The position numbers and the translations under genes are program-made. From the NCBI GenBank assembly GCA_965214485.1, contig CBDCBW010000017.1, positions 248,001-312,000 of the forward strand: DNA of 64,000 nt. The letters are read 5' to 3'. Source of the stretch: JANQRZ01 sp965214485. Its GTDB lineage: Bacteria > Bacteroidota > Rhodothermia > Rhodothermales > JANQRZ01. Position 1 is the stretch's first letter; the number at the start of each line of letters is the position of its first letter. Under the pieces are notes generated by a model. It had not been told where the DNA came from. It saw only the letters and a list, made by a program, of their open reading frames with translations, and did no database searches. Positions 49,363 to 58,645 of the stretch are shown in pieces.

Positions 49363-49482
49363 TCGCCCCGGGTCGCCTTCCGGCGACGGAACATCCCCGG
49401 CGACGCGGCGGTACCGCCCGTCCATTTTTCCCCCGGTCGCGGCCCGTGGACCCCGCGCCCCGCCCAAAGGACCGAAGCCCGT

Positions 49483-51579
<2,097 letters not shown>

Positions 51580-51588
51580 AAAAAGCTT

Positions 51589-51640
51589 GTCATGCTGTGT
51601 GCCTTGTCATGCTGAGTGCAGCGAAGCATCTCCCGGCTCG
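51589..51640. repeat. Intergenic repeat of the TCATGCTGAG type
   Basis: TTGTCATGCTG occurs twice, the second followed by AGTGCAGCGAAGCATCTC. This widespread bacterial intergenic repeat type is related to the segment at about 19975-20025. It lies between ftsH and hicB. Confidence 0.55.
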
Positions 51641-51667
51641 TGCTACTCGGCTAGAGAGGAGAGGACG

Positions 51668-51910
51668 ATGCTGACCGCCTACATCCGCGCCGCCATGCAC
51701 GCCGCCGAGTATGAACTCCTCGAAGACGACGAGGGCTACTACGGCCACATCCCCGGCCTGCAAGGCGTCTGGTCCAACGCCGACACCCTCGAAGCTTGCC
51801 GCGACGAGTTGCAGGGGGTGCTTGAGGGGTGGATCATCCTCGGGCTTCAGCGCGGCCACACGCTCCCAACGTTAGACGGCATCACGCTCGAAGGAGCCGA
51901 GGCGGCCTGA
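51668..51910 (+). CDS. hicB: HicB-like antitoxin
   Basis: 80 residues from ATG 51668. The partial RNase-H-like fold of HicB is seen in YELLEDDEGYYGHIPGLQGV, then LEACRDELQGVLEGWIILGL. A DNA-binding tail is absent, as in the short HicB type. A purine-rich GAGAGGAGAGG precedes the start. The stop overlaps the hicA start by one base (TGATG). Order is antitoxin then toxin, the reverse of E. coli hicAB. Confidence 0.9.
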   Translation: MLTAYIRAAMHAAEYELLEDDEGYYGHIPGLQGVWSNADTLEACRDELQGVLEGWIILGLQRGHTLPTLDGITLEGAEAA

Positions 51911-52128
51911 TGCCGCCATTCGGTCCCATCAGTCGCCGCAAGCTCCTCCGCAATCTTCGGAAGCTCGGGTTCGAAGGGCCGTATCCTGGCGGTAACCATC
52001 AGTATCTCGTGCGTAGCACGCAGCGGCTCCGCGTCCCCAACCCGCACGCTGGTGACGTCAGCAAAGGCCTGCTCAGCCGATTGCTGAAACAGGCTGGCGT
52101 CAGCCGTGAGGAGTGGGAGAAGCTGTGA
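51910..52128 (+). CDS. hicA: HicA-like mRNA interferase toxin
   Basis: 72 residues from ATG 51910. A double-stranded-RNA-binding-like fold with the catalytic His in GGNHQYLV, preceded by RKLLRNLRKLGFEGPYP and followed by VPNPHAGDVSKGLLSRLLKQ. Full length for HicA toxins. Co-translated with hicB through a TGATG overlap. It ends 67 bp before asnS. The module sits between two essential genes, ftsH and asnS, where it could stabilise the region; that is inference. Confidence 0.9.
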   Translation: MPPFGPISRRKLLRNLRKLGFEGPYPGGNHQYLVRSTQRLRVPNPHAGDVSKGLLSRLLKQAGVSREEWEKL

Positions 52129-52195
52129 GCACGGCGGCTCAGGGCTGGGTGACGGCACCGTATTTTCCGCGCCCTTCTCTTACCCCCACCGCCTC

Positions 52196-53704
52196 ATGAT
52201 CGACTCCGCCACCGCCGTCCGCGACCTCGCCCGGCACGAAGGCGAGACCGTCACGCTCCAGGGCTGGCTCTACAACAAGCGCGGCTCCAAGAGCCTCACC
52301 TTCCTCGTCCTCCGCGACGGCACCGGTCTCGCGCAGTGCGTCGTGAACGAGGAGCAGGTGGACGCCCCGTCGTTCGAGGCGGCGAGCGCGGCGACGCAGG
52401 AGAGCGCCCTCCGCGTCACCGGGCGCGTCGTCGCCGACGAGCGGCAGGTCGGGGGCTTCGAGGTTCGGGCGACGGCGGTCGAGCTCCTCAGCCTCGCCGA
52501 GGACTACCCGATCAGCCCGAAGGCGCACGGCGTCGAGTTCCTGATGAACCACCGGCACCTGTGGCTCCGCAGCCAGCGCCAGTGGGCCATCATGCGCGTC
52601 CGCAACCGCATCATCCAGTCGATCCACGCCTTCTTCCAGGAGGACGGGTTCATCCAGATGGACGCGCCGATTCTCACCGGCAACGCGGTCGAGGGGACGA
52701 GCACGCTCTTCGAGTTGGACTACTTCGACGAGCCGGCCTACCTCACCCAGAGCGGCCAGCTCTACGGCGAGGCGATGGCGCTCGCCCACGGCAAGATCTA
52801 CACCTTCGGCCCGACGTTCCGCGCCGAGAAGTCCAAGACCCGGCGGCACCTCACCGAGTTCTGGATGATCGAGCCCGAGATGGCCTTCTTCGACCTGGAG
52901 ATGGACATGGCCGTCGCCGAGGGCCTCCTCCAGCGGATCGCTGGGGACGTGCTCGCCCAGTGCGCCGACGAGCTAGCGATTCTGGAGCGTGACACGGAGG
53001 CGCTGCGCAAGGCCACCGAGGGTGCCTTCCCCCGCGTCCACTATTCCGAGGCCGTCGAGCTCCTCAAGAGCCCAGCGACGCAGGCCCTCCTCGACGCCGA
53101 GATTGCCGAGCTGGAGCAAGAGCACACCGCGTTGGAGACGGAGCGCGACGACAACCGCGCCCGCTACCCCGCCGCAAAGAAAGGGGAGAAGCGCCGGATC
53201 GACGCCCGCGAAATCGACGTCAGCGGGCGGCTGGGCGAGATCGAGGAGGCCCTCCGCAACCTCCCGCAGTGGAAGGCCAGCGCCGCGAGCTTCGAGTGGG
53301 GCAACGACTTCGGCGGCTCCGACGAGACGGTGCTCACGAAGCACTTCGACCGACCGATCATCGTCCACCGCTTCCCCGCCGCCATCAAGGCGTTCTACAT
53401 GAAGCGCGACCCGGAGGACGACCGCCTCGCGCTCGGCATGGACGTGCTCGCGCCCGAGGGCTACGGCGAGATCGTCGGCGGCGGCGAGCGGGCGACGGAG
53501 CTGGGGTTTCTCGAAGCGCAGATCGCGGCACACGGCCTGCCGCAGGAGGTCTTCGAGTGGTACCTCGACCTGCGGCGCTACGGGTCGGTCCCGCACGCGG
53601 GCTTCGGGCTGGGGCTGGAGCGGACCGTCGCGTGGGTCTGCGGGCTGGGACACGTCCGCGAAACGATCCCCTTTCCGCGCCTCCTCGGCCGGCTCAACCC
53701 GTGA
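52196..53704 (+). CDS. asnS: Asparaginyl-tRNA synthetase
   Basis: 502 residues from ATG 52196. OB-fold anticodon domain at the N-terminus (VTLQGWLYNKRGSKSLTFLV). The class II motifs follow: motif 2 FGPTFRAEKSKTRRHLTEFW, and motif 3 in the C-terminal GFGLGLERTVAWVCGL. The HAEFWMIEPE-type region is TEFWMIEPEMAF here. An extra, highly charged helical segment at about residues 265-365 (ALLDAEIAELEQEHTALETE) interrupts the catalytic domain, longer than in E. coli AsnS. It charges tRNA-Asn. The 3' end abuts an IS110 remnant on the other strand. No SD. Confidence 0.95.
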   Translation: MIDSATAVRDLARHEGETVTLQGWLYNKRGSKSLTFLVLRDGTGLAQCVVNEEQVDAPSFEAASAATQESALRVTGRVVADERQVGGFEVRATAVELLSLAEDYPISPKAHGVEFLMNHRHLWLRSQRQWAIMRVRNRIIQSIHAFFQEDGFIQMDAPILTGNAVEGTSTLFELDYFDEPAYLTQSGQLYGEAMALAHGKIYTFGPTFRAEKSKTRRHLTEFWMIEPEMAFFDLEMDMAVAEGLLQRIAGDVLAQCADELAILERDTEALRKATEGAFPRVHYSEAVELLKSPATQALLDAEIAELEQEHTALETERDDNRARYPAAKKGEKRRIDAREIDVSGRLGEIEEALRNLPQWKASAASFEWGNDFGGSDETVLTKHFDRPIIVHRFPAAIKAFYMKRDPEDDRLALGMDVLAPEGYGEIVGGGERATELGFLEAQIAAHGLPQEVFEWYLDLRRYGSVPHAGFGLGLERTVAWVCGLGHVRETIPFPRLLGRLNP

Positions 53705-53960
53705 GCCTTCGGCGGCACGAGCCGTACGAAGACGAGTCGGTGCTTCCCGCTGTCCCGGTTCAGCGGTGCCACCCCCACCAGCGCCGCGATCTCTTGCCGG
53801 CTCAGGCGACCGAGTTCGGGGAGGTCCGCCAGCAGCGTCGCCGCTAGCACGCGCCCGACGCCCGGCACCGCCCGGAGAAATCGTCCTTCGCCCGCCACGC
53901 AGCGCTCTCGCGGATCGCTTGGCGGAGGTCGTCGTCGACCGCGCCGAGCTCCTTCTCCAG

Positions 53961-54045
53961 CCACCGGCTCCAGCCACCGGCTCCAGCCACCGGCTCCAGC
54001 CACCGGCTCCAGCCACCGGCTCCAGCCACCGGCTCCAGCCACCGG
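53961..54045. repeat. 13-bp minisatellite, six and a half copies
   Basis: CCACCGGCTCCAG repeated exactly inside the transposase remnant. It codes alternating frames because 13 is not a multiple of three. Confidence 0.97.
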
Positions 54046-54166
54046 ACGCGCTTGGCGATGCTCTTGCTCACCGCCCGGGTCGTTGGCCGACCGCCTCGCC
54101 TCCCCGCCCGGGAGAGCGTGGACATCGAGGTGGCCCTTGGTGCCGTCGATGCCGATGTATGTCTGC

Positions 54167-54198
54167 GTGTCCGTGGGGTCCTGTGTCCATGGGGTCCT
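54167..54198. repeat. 16-bp tandem duplication
   Basis: GTGTCCGTGGGGTCCT followed by GTGTCCATGGGGTCCT near the start of the transposase remnant. Confidence 0.85.
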
Positions 54199-54232
54199 CT
54201 CAGCTCCTCGCCACACGTCCGGTCTTGCATGA

Positions 54233-54280
54233 ATCGAACTCCGCCACGACAGCCAGATCGAACTCCGCCACGAGAGCCAG
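54233..54280. repeat. 24-bp tandem duplication beside IS110 remnant
   Basis: Two adjacent copies of a 24-bp unit beginning ATCGAACTCCGCCACGA, one mismatch. The stretch 54281-54433 has no supported gene. Confidence 0.85.
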
Positions 54281-54433
54281 TAGGCCGTCCACTGTTTCTG
54301 GCAACTGTTCGGACTCCAAGCGAGGTGGGCGAGCTGGCGGCCCCTGCTGCTATCCGGTCTCGGTGCCGAGATGCTGGACCCGGAGGGCACCGGGCTTACT
54401 AGCTCGGGAGGTCGGGATGACCGCCGACCTCAA

Positions 54434-54556
54434 TGTACTAGACGGCCGCTCAGCCGCGCAGGGCAGCGAGCCGGTTGAATGAGGCAAGATCAGTGACGAG
54501 GACCGGACGAGGCAAGACCGTCGAGCCCTTCGTCGGCGTGCAGCGGCGGGTTAGAC
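54434..54556 (-). other. attC site 7, degraded R' box
   Basis: Right end GTTAGAC (54550-54556) with GGCGTGCAGCGGCGG before it. Left end GACGGCCGCTCAGCCGCGC, where the expected AAC box is replaced by GTACTAG. About 123 bp. The hairpin arms GGCCGCTCAGCCG and CGTCGGCGTGCAGCGG still pair. Probably inactive at its R' side. The cassette it once closed is lost or reduced to 54557-54630. Confidence 0.7.
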
Positions 54557-54629
54557 GGCCCTGCCTCTAGTTCGACCTCTAGTTCGAAAAGGCTCCAACT
54601 CAACGCTGACGGAAACAGCTTGAGTTTAG

Positions 54630-55220
54630 CGTAGCAACCCACCGTCTTTGACGGTGGTGATGTGTGTTCGGCTATGCCGTAAACTGGCAGCATGGCAGAG
54701 CGCAACGCGAAGTATCGAAAGCTCACGCACACGGTCTACCAGTGCAACTACCACATCGTCTGGACGCCGAAGTACCGCTACCGTGTGCTCGAAGGGGCTA
54801 TCAAAGAGGCCGTCGAGCACGACATCCGGGTGCTGTGTGCGTGGAAGCAGGTCGAGGTGATGGAGCTAAGCGTGCAGCCCGACCACATCCACCTGCTCTG
54901 CTCGATCCCACCGAAGCTGGCGGTCTCGCAGTTCATGGGCTTTCTGAAGGGGAAGCTGGCGATCAAGCTGTTCAAGAGCTACCCCCGTCTGCGGAAGAAG
55001 CCGTATTGGGGCAATCATTTCTGGTCGCGAGGGTACTTTGTGAACACGGTGGGTTTGAACGAGGATCTGATCCGGCGCTACGTTCAGTATCAGGAGCAGG
55101 AGGAGAAGAAACAGGAGCGGCAGCAGGCCAACTACGATCTGTTCTCGTGAGCGCGCGATCCCCTTTCAGGGGTCGCCGTGAGGAATACAGAAGCCACCCC
55201 CTCTGGAGGTGGTCGTTCAC
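54630..55220 (+). mobile_element. IS200/IS605-family insertion sequence (tnpA only)
   Basis: A single Y1-transposase gene is flanked by subterminal hairpins. At the left end CCACCGTC-TTT-GACGGTGG spans 54639-54657. At the right end there are GCGATCCCC/GGGGTCGC (55155-55176) and CCACC-GGTGG (55194-55212), followed by GTTCAC. The right end cuts into the AbiJ-like gene. Exact ends are approximate; these elements make no target duplication. Confidence 0.88.
54692..55150 (+). CDS. tnpA: IS200/IS605 Y1 transposase TnpA
   Basis: 152 residues. It is a HUH single-strand transposase: HUH motif QPDHIHLLCSIPPK with His65 and His67, and the nucleophile Tyr130 in LIRRYVQYQ. The N-terminus THTVYQCNYHIVWTPKYRYR is characteristic of the IS200 group. 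All catalytic residues are intact and length is normal, so the element may still be active. No tnpB is present in the element. Confidence 0.95.
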   Translation: MAERNAKYRKLTHTVYQCNYHIVWTPKYRYRVLEGAIKEAVEHDIRVLCAWKQVEVMELSVQPDHIHLLCSIPPKLAVSQFMGFLKGKLAIKLFKSYPRLRKKPYWGNHFWSRGYFVNTVGLNEDLIRRYVQYQEQEEKKQERQQANYDLFS

Positions 55221-56060
55221 TTCGGCGACCTTACCGATGAGATAGTTAACGAATCCAGAGCACGCCACGAGCATAAACTTAGCGTCGCTAAAAGTGACGG
55301 TAGGCTCCTCTAGCATGGCGTGCCTAATTCCATCAGCGTCGCTTGTGTAGCCATACAGCTTAGAAAAGCCTGACTTGAGCGCTCCGTGAATACTGGTATG
55401 TTCCTCCAGTTTATTCAGGGCGGCACCCAAGGTGGCGGGCTCGTCTCCAACTAAGACTTTGCAAGCGGACTCGACCGCGCTGATGGATTCCTTGATCGAA
55501 TTCCTGAAGTCAGGCTGCCCTCGGTCTGAGAGCATTCTCAGTGCGGCGGAGAGGTGCGCCCGGACGCCTGGGAATGCTTCGGCCTCCGCGAGCGTTTGCT
55601 CTATGGAGGCGATCTCAGCCGTAGAGGTGATCGGAGTTACCCTCCCATCAACAATTCGGTAGCCGCCGTTTTCCTCCTGCAGCACAACGTTGCACGCTGC
55701 TGCGAATCCGGTCGCGAAGCGGTGAGTCGTCTGGTAGTCGCTCCGCGCGATGACTGACTCTATGAAGTCATAGACCCGGAACCAAGACCACTGCTCGTAC
55801 TGCTCCCTGATAAAATCTACGATATGGTAATATTTATCTGGTATATCCTGGATTGGTAGCTTGAAGAAGCTGTGCCACAGCTGGGTTATCAATCCTTCCA
55901 TATTCGAGCCATGAATCGAAAGGAAGGTTTGCTGATCGAATCGGTCCCAGTAGAAAACTGTCAGGCAGTTCCAGAGACGGATGCGTAGCTCGTCGTCTAT
56001 GTACTCAAGTTGTAGCTCCTTGAGTGAAGGGGTGAGACCCTGGCGCTGAGAGAAAAGCAT
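55213..56060 (-). CDS. AbiJ-type (AbiJ_NTD4) abortive-infection protein, 3' end cut by IS200
   Basis: ATG 56060 starts MLFSQRQGLTPSLKELQLEY, a typical AbiJ_NTD4 N-terminus with RIRLWNCLTVFYW after it. The C-terminal half (SIKESISAVESACKVLVGDE; SDADGIRHAMLEEPTVTFSD) is the HEPN-like part seen in this family, with the Arg-His of GIRHAM. The native sequence ends near FVNYLIGKVAEVN; beyond 55213 the frame runs into the IS200 right end and continues as read-through to 54972. Few native residues are lost. Defence by host shutdown upon phage infection is inferred from the family. It is cassette 7; its ATG is 20 bp from the attC6 crossover. Its own attC is gone. Confidence 0.75.
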
Positions 56061-56079
56061 TAGAGAGGTTGCGGAGGCC

Positions 56080-56203
56080 ACATAACAGATGGCGCTTCAG
56101 CCGCCCAACGGAAAGCGCGACGGCCGGGCGAGCAAAGTAGACACCAACGGTGAAGCAACGTAAAGCCCGCCGCGTTGGGTCGGCCTGCAAGCGCGGGTTA
56201 TGC
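56080..56203 (-). other. attC site 6
   Basis: Minus-strand R'' GCATAAC (56203-56197) and R' GTTATGT (56086-56080), 124 bp. Paired arms GGCGCTTCAGCCGCCCAACG and CGTTGGGTCGGCCTGC with AAGCGC show the usual unpaired bases. The R' begins the AbiJ cassette. Confidence 0.9.
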
Positions 56204-56221
56204 CGCGCGGTGTCAGAGTAC

Positions 56222-56518
56222 CTACTGACTGACCGACCCAATGAAGGCGCTCCCCAAATACAGCGTGTCTTTCGAGAGGTCTGCTCCGCAAGCCCACTCA
56301 ATCCCCCGCCCATAGTTCAGCACCGACACTGCTCGGAATGCTTTCTCCTCCGACAAGGGAGCGAACAAGCCACCATTCTCGATGAGACGGGCTACATCGA
56401 AGACACGTTGCTCCCCGTTAGCGAAGCGCACGGACAGAGTGCGCCCGACATGAGGCTTAACCGTAGCAACGGCGGGCGGAGGTACCCGGAGGTTGACGCG
56501 CTTACCTGTGGTCGGCAT
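56222..56518 (-). CDS. DUF2442 domain protein (cassette 6, second gene)
   Basis: 98 residues from ATG 56518 (MPTTGKRVNLRVPPPAVATV). The DUF2442 pattern is VRFANGEQRVFDVARLIENG, then FRAVSVLNYGRGIEWACGAD and SKDTLYLGSAF. DUF2442 genes commonly follow DUF4160 genes and the pair behaves like a small toxin-antitoxin or stabilisation module. It overlaps the DUF4160 gene by 17 bp, and the attC6 R'' lies 19 bp after the stop. Function not established; pairing is by context. Confidence 0.85.
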   Translation of the reverse strand: MPTTGKRVNLRVPPPAVATVKPHVGRTLSVRFANGEQRVFDVARLIENGGLFAPLSEEKAFRAVSVLNYGRGIEWACGADLSKDTLYLGSAFIGSVSQ

Positions 56519-56786
56519 CGGGCTTCGTGATAGTGCCAGGGTGCTGTCCAACGACAGCTCGATCCCAGCAGGATTGCAGTTGGTTGATCCTTAGTATCGC
56601 CCAGCCCAGCGTCAGTTTCAACTTTTTGGGCGGGAGCGAGCCTGCCAGCACGGTGAGGTCGGGAATCTGGACTACGGCCTCGTGCTCTGCATACTCCGCA
56701 TGGAAGTGCGGCTCGTGGTGTTCGAGGTTGTCATAGGGGTACATCTTGATCGTGATCCCGTCGAAGTCAGCGCAGAGACGGGGCAT
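56502..56786 (-). CDS. DUF4160 domain protein (cassette 6, first gene)
   Basis: 94 residues. The DUF4160 landmark GITIKMYPYDNLEHHEPHFH, with the EPHFHAEY His-rich core, is complete, as is LPPKKLKLTLGWAILR. Partner of the overlapping DUF2442 gene. Its upstream attC (site 5) has lost the R' half, so this cassette is fused to the lipoprotein cassette. DUF4160/DUF2442 pairs are frequent in mobile and cassette DNA, consistent with a stabilising module. Confidence 0.88.
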   Translation of the reverse strand: MPRLCADFDGITIKMYPYDNLEHHEPHFHAEYAEHEAVVQIPDLTVLAGSLPPKKLKLTLGWAILRINQLQSCWDRAVVGQHPGTITKPDADHR

Positions 56787-56835
56787 CCGGGGAAAATCGA
56801 GGTTGATCAGTGGAAGACGAAGATACGCCCAGCCT

Positions 56836-56858
56836 GAGCCTGCAAGCGCGGGTTATGC
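56836..56858 (-). other. attC site 5, only the R''/L'' half remains
   Basis: GCCTGCAAGCGCGGGTTATG with C gives R'' GCATAAC (minus). No matching R' box or paired arm is found in the 50 bp to the left before the DUF4160 gene. A deletion has removed the crossover side, so cassettes 5 and 6 can only move together. Confidence 0.75.
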
Positions 56859-56861
56859 CGT

Positions 56862-57302
56862 CTAGTTACACTCAGGCAAAGCTTCCAAAGTTTGGATGCT
56901 TTGAGGCGCGGGAACGAACTCCGTTCGGCTTCCTCCCACGGTTTGCCGGACTAACAACCCACTCTCAAAAAAGACTCTGTACCTTTGGTCTCTTAGTTGA
57001 TAGACGGCGACTCCATCGTTGTCCTCGGTTAAGGTAAGGCTGTAACCTACATTTCCAAAGGTTGGAGCCTGGCGACACTCTGGGCCAACTCGCTCCCCAG
57101 ACACAGTTTCGAAACTTATAAAGGTATCTGATATCTTGTCCCCGCTAACCCAAATATATGAGCTGCCAAAGACATCTGCTCTGTTTTCCCAAACCCCCTG
57201 AATTTCAGGAAAGAGTGCTGAATCGGGATCGTCGGATGAATCGCAACCGATGAGAGAGAGAGCAAGGACAGCAAGCAAGGTGCAAGAGGCTGATAACTTC
57301 AT
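56862..57302 (-). CDS. Putative lipoprotein (cassette 5)
   Basis: 146 residues from ATG 57302 (MKLSASCTLLAVLALSLIGC) with a lipobox LIGC and an acidic DSSDDPDSAL after it. The mature part resembles small lipocalin-like or GVWENR-type lipoproteins (EIQGVWENRADVFGSSYIWV) but no family is assigned. Base composition is visibly lower in GC than the surrounding chromosome. The leader from the attC4 crossover to the ATG is about 50 bp. Stop (TAG) immediately precedes the half attC site 5. Confidence 0.75.
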   Translation of the reverse strand: MKLSASCTLLAVLALSLIGCDSSDDPDSALFPEIQGVWENRADVFGSSYIWVSGDKISDTFISFETVSGERVGPECRQAPTFGNVGYSLTLTEDNDGVAVYQLRDQRYRVFFESGLLVRQTVGGSRTEFVPAPQSIQTLEALPECN

Positions 57303-57346
57303 GGCGTTGTGCGGTTGGTGAGCGATTACGGCTATACCGCGAAGCG

Positions 57347-57475
57347 GCATAACAGTGGACCGCTCAGCCGCCCAAAGCTGAGGGCTGGCGGGTGGATCGG
57401 AGTACAGGATACGCCGCCGGCTGGTGGGACTGAGAACGCTGGCGCTTTGGGTCGGCCTGCAGCGGTGGGTTCGGC
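57347..57475 (-). other. attC site 4
   Basis: 129 bp. Minus-strand R'' GCCGAAC (57475-57469) and R' GTTATGC (57353-57347). Arms ACCGCTCAGCCGCCCAAAGC and GGCGCTTTGGGTCGGCC with TGCAGCGGT pair. The unusual R'' complements the unusual leading box of the same cassette at 58517-58523. Confidence 0.92.
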
Positions 57476-57512
57476 GGCCGTGTCACGCACTGGAGCACCT
57501 ATCCTCCCACGC

Positions 57513-58457
57513 TCAGTCGCGGTCTCGGCCCACGTGCTCACCGAGCCACTCCACGACAATCGGGACCTCCGTCAGCCGGGCTTGGTGCCCACCCTCGAAC
57601 AAGACCAGACGCTTCTCGTCGGTCGGGATCAGGCCGAACACCGTCTCCGCCTCGGCCATGCTGTAGAACGGGTCGTCCGTCCCCGCGATCACCAGCGCCG
57701 CATTGGCGTGGGCGCGCTGGGCGAAGTGGCCGGGGTAGAACGGCGGGTCGTTCTTCCGCATCGGCGTAGCCCAGATGACCGCCGCGCTTACTCTCGGATC
57801 GACGGCGCTGAGGTAGAGCGCGTGCATCGCGCCCTGACTGAACCCGAGAGCCCCGATCCGGCTCGCGTCGATGTCGTCGCGGGTGGCGAGGTAGTCGAGC
57901 GCCCGCCGGTGCTCAATCACGGAGCGCGTGGACATGTCGCGGAGCCGGGCGCTCTGCCCGCCTAAGACGAGCTGGGGCGGGTCGTTGAAGTCGTTCTCGT
58001 AGAGGCGCCCGCCGTGGTAGGGCGCGTCAAGGGCGAGGATGGCGAAGCCCGCCGCGTGGAGGGCTTCCCGGAGCGAGTCGAGCGGGGTCCCCGCCGCCCA
58101 AAAATCGCCCTTCGACCCATTGAGGGCGTGGAGGAGTACGACGACCGGGTAGGGGCCGGACACTGCTGTAGGAAGCGCGAGGTACGCCGGGACGGGCGAG
58201 CCATTGGGGCCATCGATCACGACGGTCTCTCGGACGTGGCTGCCTCGACCCTCCGAGGGCGAACACCGGCCCCGCGCGCAGGTGAGCGCCGGCCTCGGGT
58301 TCGCTGGAACGGTCGGGTCGTCGTCGAAGGCTCGGGCGACGGCAGCGAAAGCCTCGTCGGTGACGGGTTCCGGGAGGGGGCCGGTCAAGCGAGGCTGCGC
58401 GACAGCAATGGCTGGGGCCAGACCGAGGGCGATCAGTGAGAGCGTTCGTAGGGTCAT
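57513..58457 (-). CDS. Exported alpha/beta hydrolase (cassette 4)
   Basis: 314 residues from ATG 58457, with a signal peptide (MTLRTLSLIALGLAPAIAVA, cleavage near VAQP). The nucleophile elbow GFSQGA (Gly-x-Ser-x-Gly) and the oxyanion segment VVVLLHALNGSKGDFW are present. The late His lies in LFEGGHQARLTEV, and an acid lies in VIAGTDDPFYS. It belongs to the dienelactone hydrolase/esterase branch; substrate unknown. It is cassette 4, 1170 bp, and its GC content is close to that of the host, unlike the neighbouring cassettes. Transport out of the cytoplasm means it may act on external substrates. Confidence 0.88.
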   Translation of the reverse strand: MTLRTLSLIALGLAPAIAVAQPRLTGPLPEPVTDEAFAAVARAFDDDPTVPANPRPALTCARGRCSPSEGRGSHVRETVVIDGPNGSPVPAYLALPTAVSGPYPVVVLLHALNGSKGDFWAAGTPLDSLREALHAAGFAILALDAPYHGGRLYENDFNDPPQLVLGGQSARLRDMSTRSVIEHRRALDYLATRDDIDASRIGALGFSQGAMHALYLSAVDPRVSAAVIWATPMRKNDPPFYPGHFAQRAHANAALVIAGTDDPFYSMAEAETVFGLIPTDEKRLVLFEGGHQARLTEVPIVVEWLGEHVGRDRD

Positions 58458-58516
58458 GGGCGGCACTCTAGTCTCTGGAGTGTACGCAGAGAGGGCCAAT
58501 GGCTAGCACAAAGGCC

Positions 58517-58645
58517 GCCGAACAGAGGGCCGCTCAGCCGCCGAGAGGTGAGGGCAGAGCGGTGAGACGAAGCTATCACTGCGCGGGCGTTCGAACGAAC
58601 CGAGAACGCTGACCCTCTCGGTCGGCCTGCAGCGGTGGGTTATGC
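58517..58645 (-). other. attC site 3
   Basis: 129 bp. Minus-strand R'' GCATAAC (58645-58639), which also supplies the TAA stop of the TIR gene, and R' GTTCGGC (58523-58517), the start of cassette 4. Arms GGGCCGCTCAGCCGCCGAGA and CTCTCGGTCGGCCTGC with AGCGG pair. Confidence 0.92.

Larger units (their letters stand above)
53705..54200 (-). pseudogene. IS110-family transposase remnant, frameshifted and internally deleted
   Basis: The minus strand carries YIGIDGTKGHLDVHALPGGE, the N-terminal DEDD start of IS110 transposases. Most of the catalytic domain is lost, then a frame change gives RWLEKELGAVDDDLRQAIRE and another restores FLRAVPGVGRVLAATLLADL with IAALVGVAPLNRDSGKHR, the Transposase_20 domain. 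The last conserved block is missing where the remnant meets asnS. The RWLE codons are expanded into a 13-bp minisatellite. Not functional. IS110/IS1111 elements include groups that target attC sites, and the degraded attC lies about 230 bp away. Confidence 0.88.

Noticed and set aside
53961..54045. Regular repeats considered as a CRISPR array
   Set aside because: Units are 13 bp and directly adjacent with no spacers; this is a minisatellite.
54490..54732. Minus-strand ORF next to the IS200 left end
   Set aside because: Spans an attC site and the IS end; no protein similarity.
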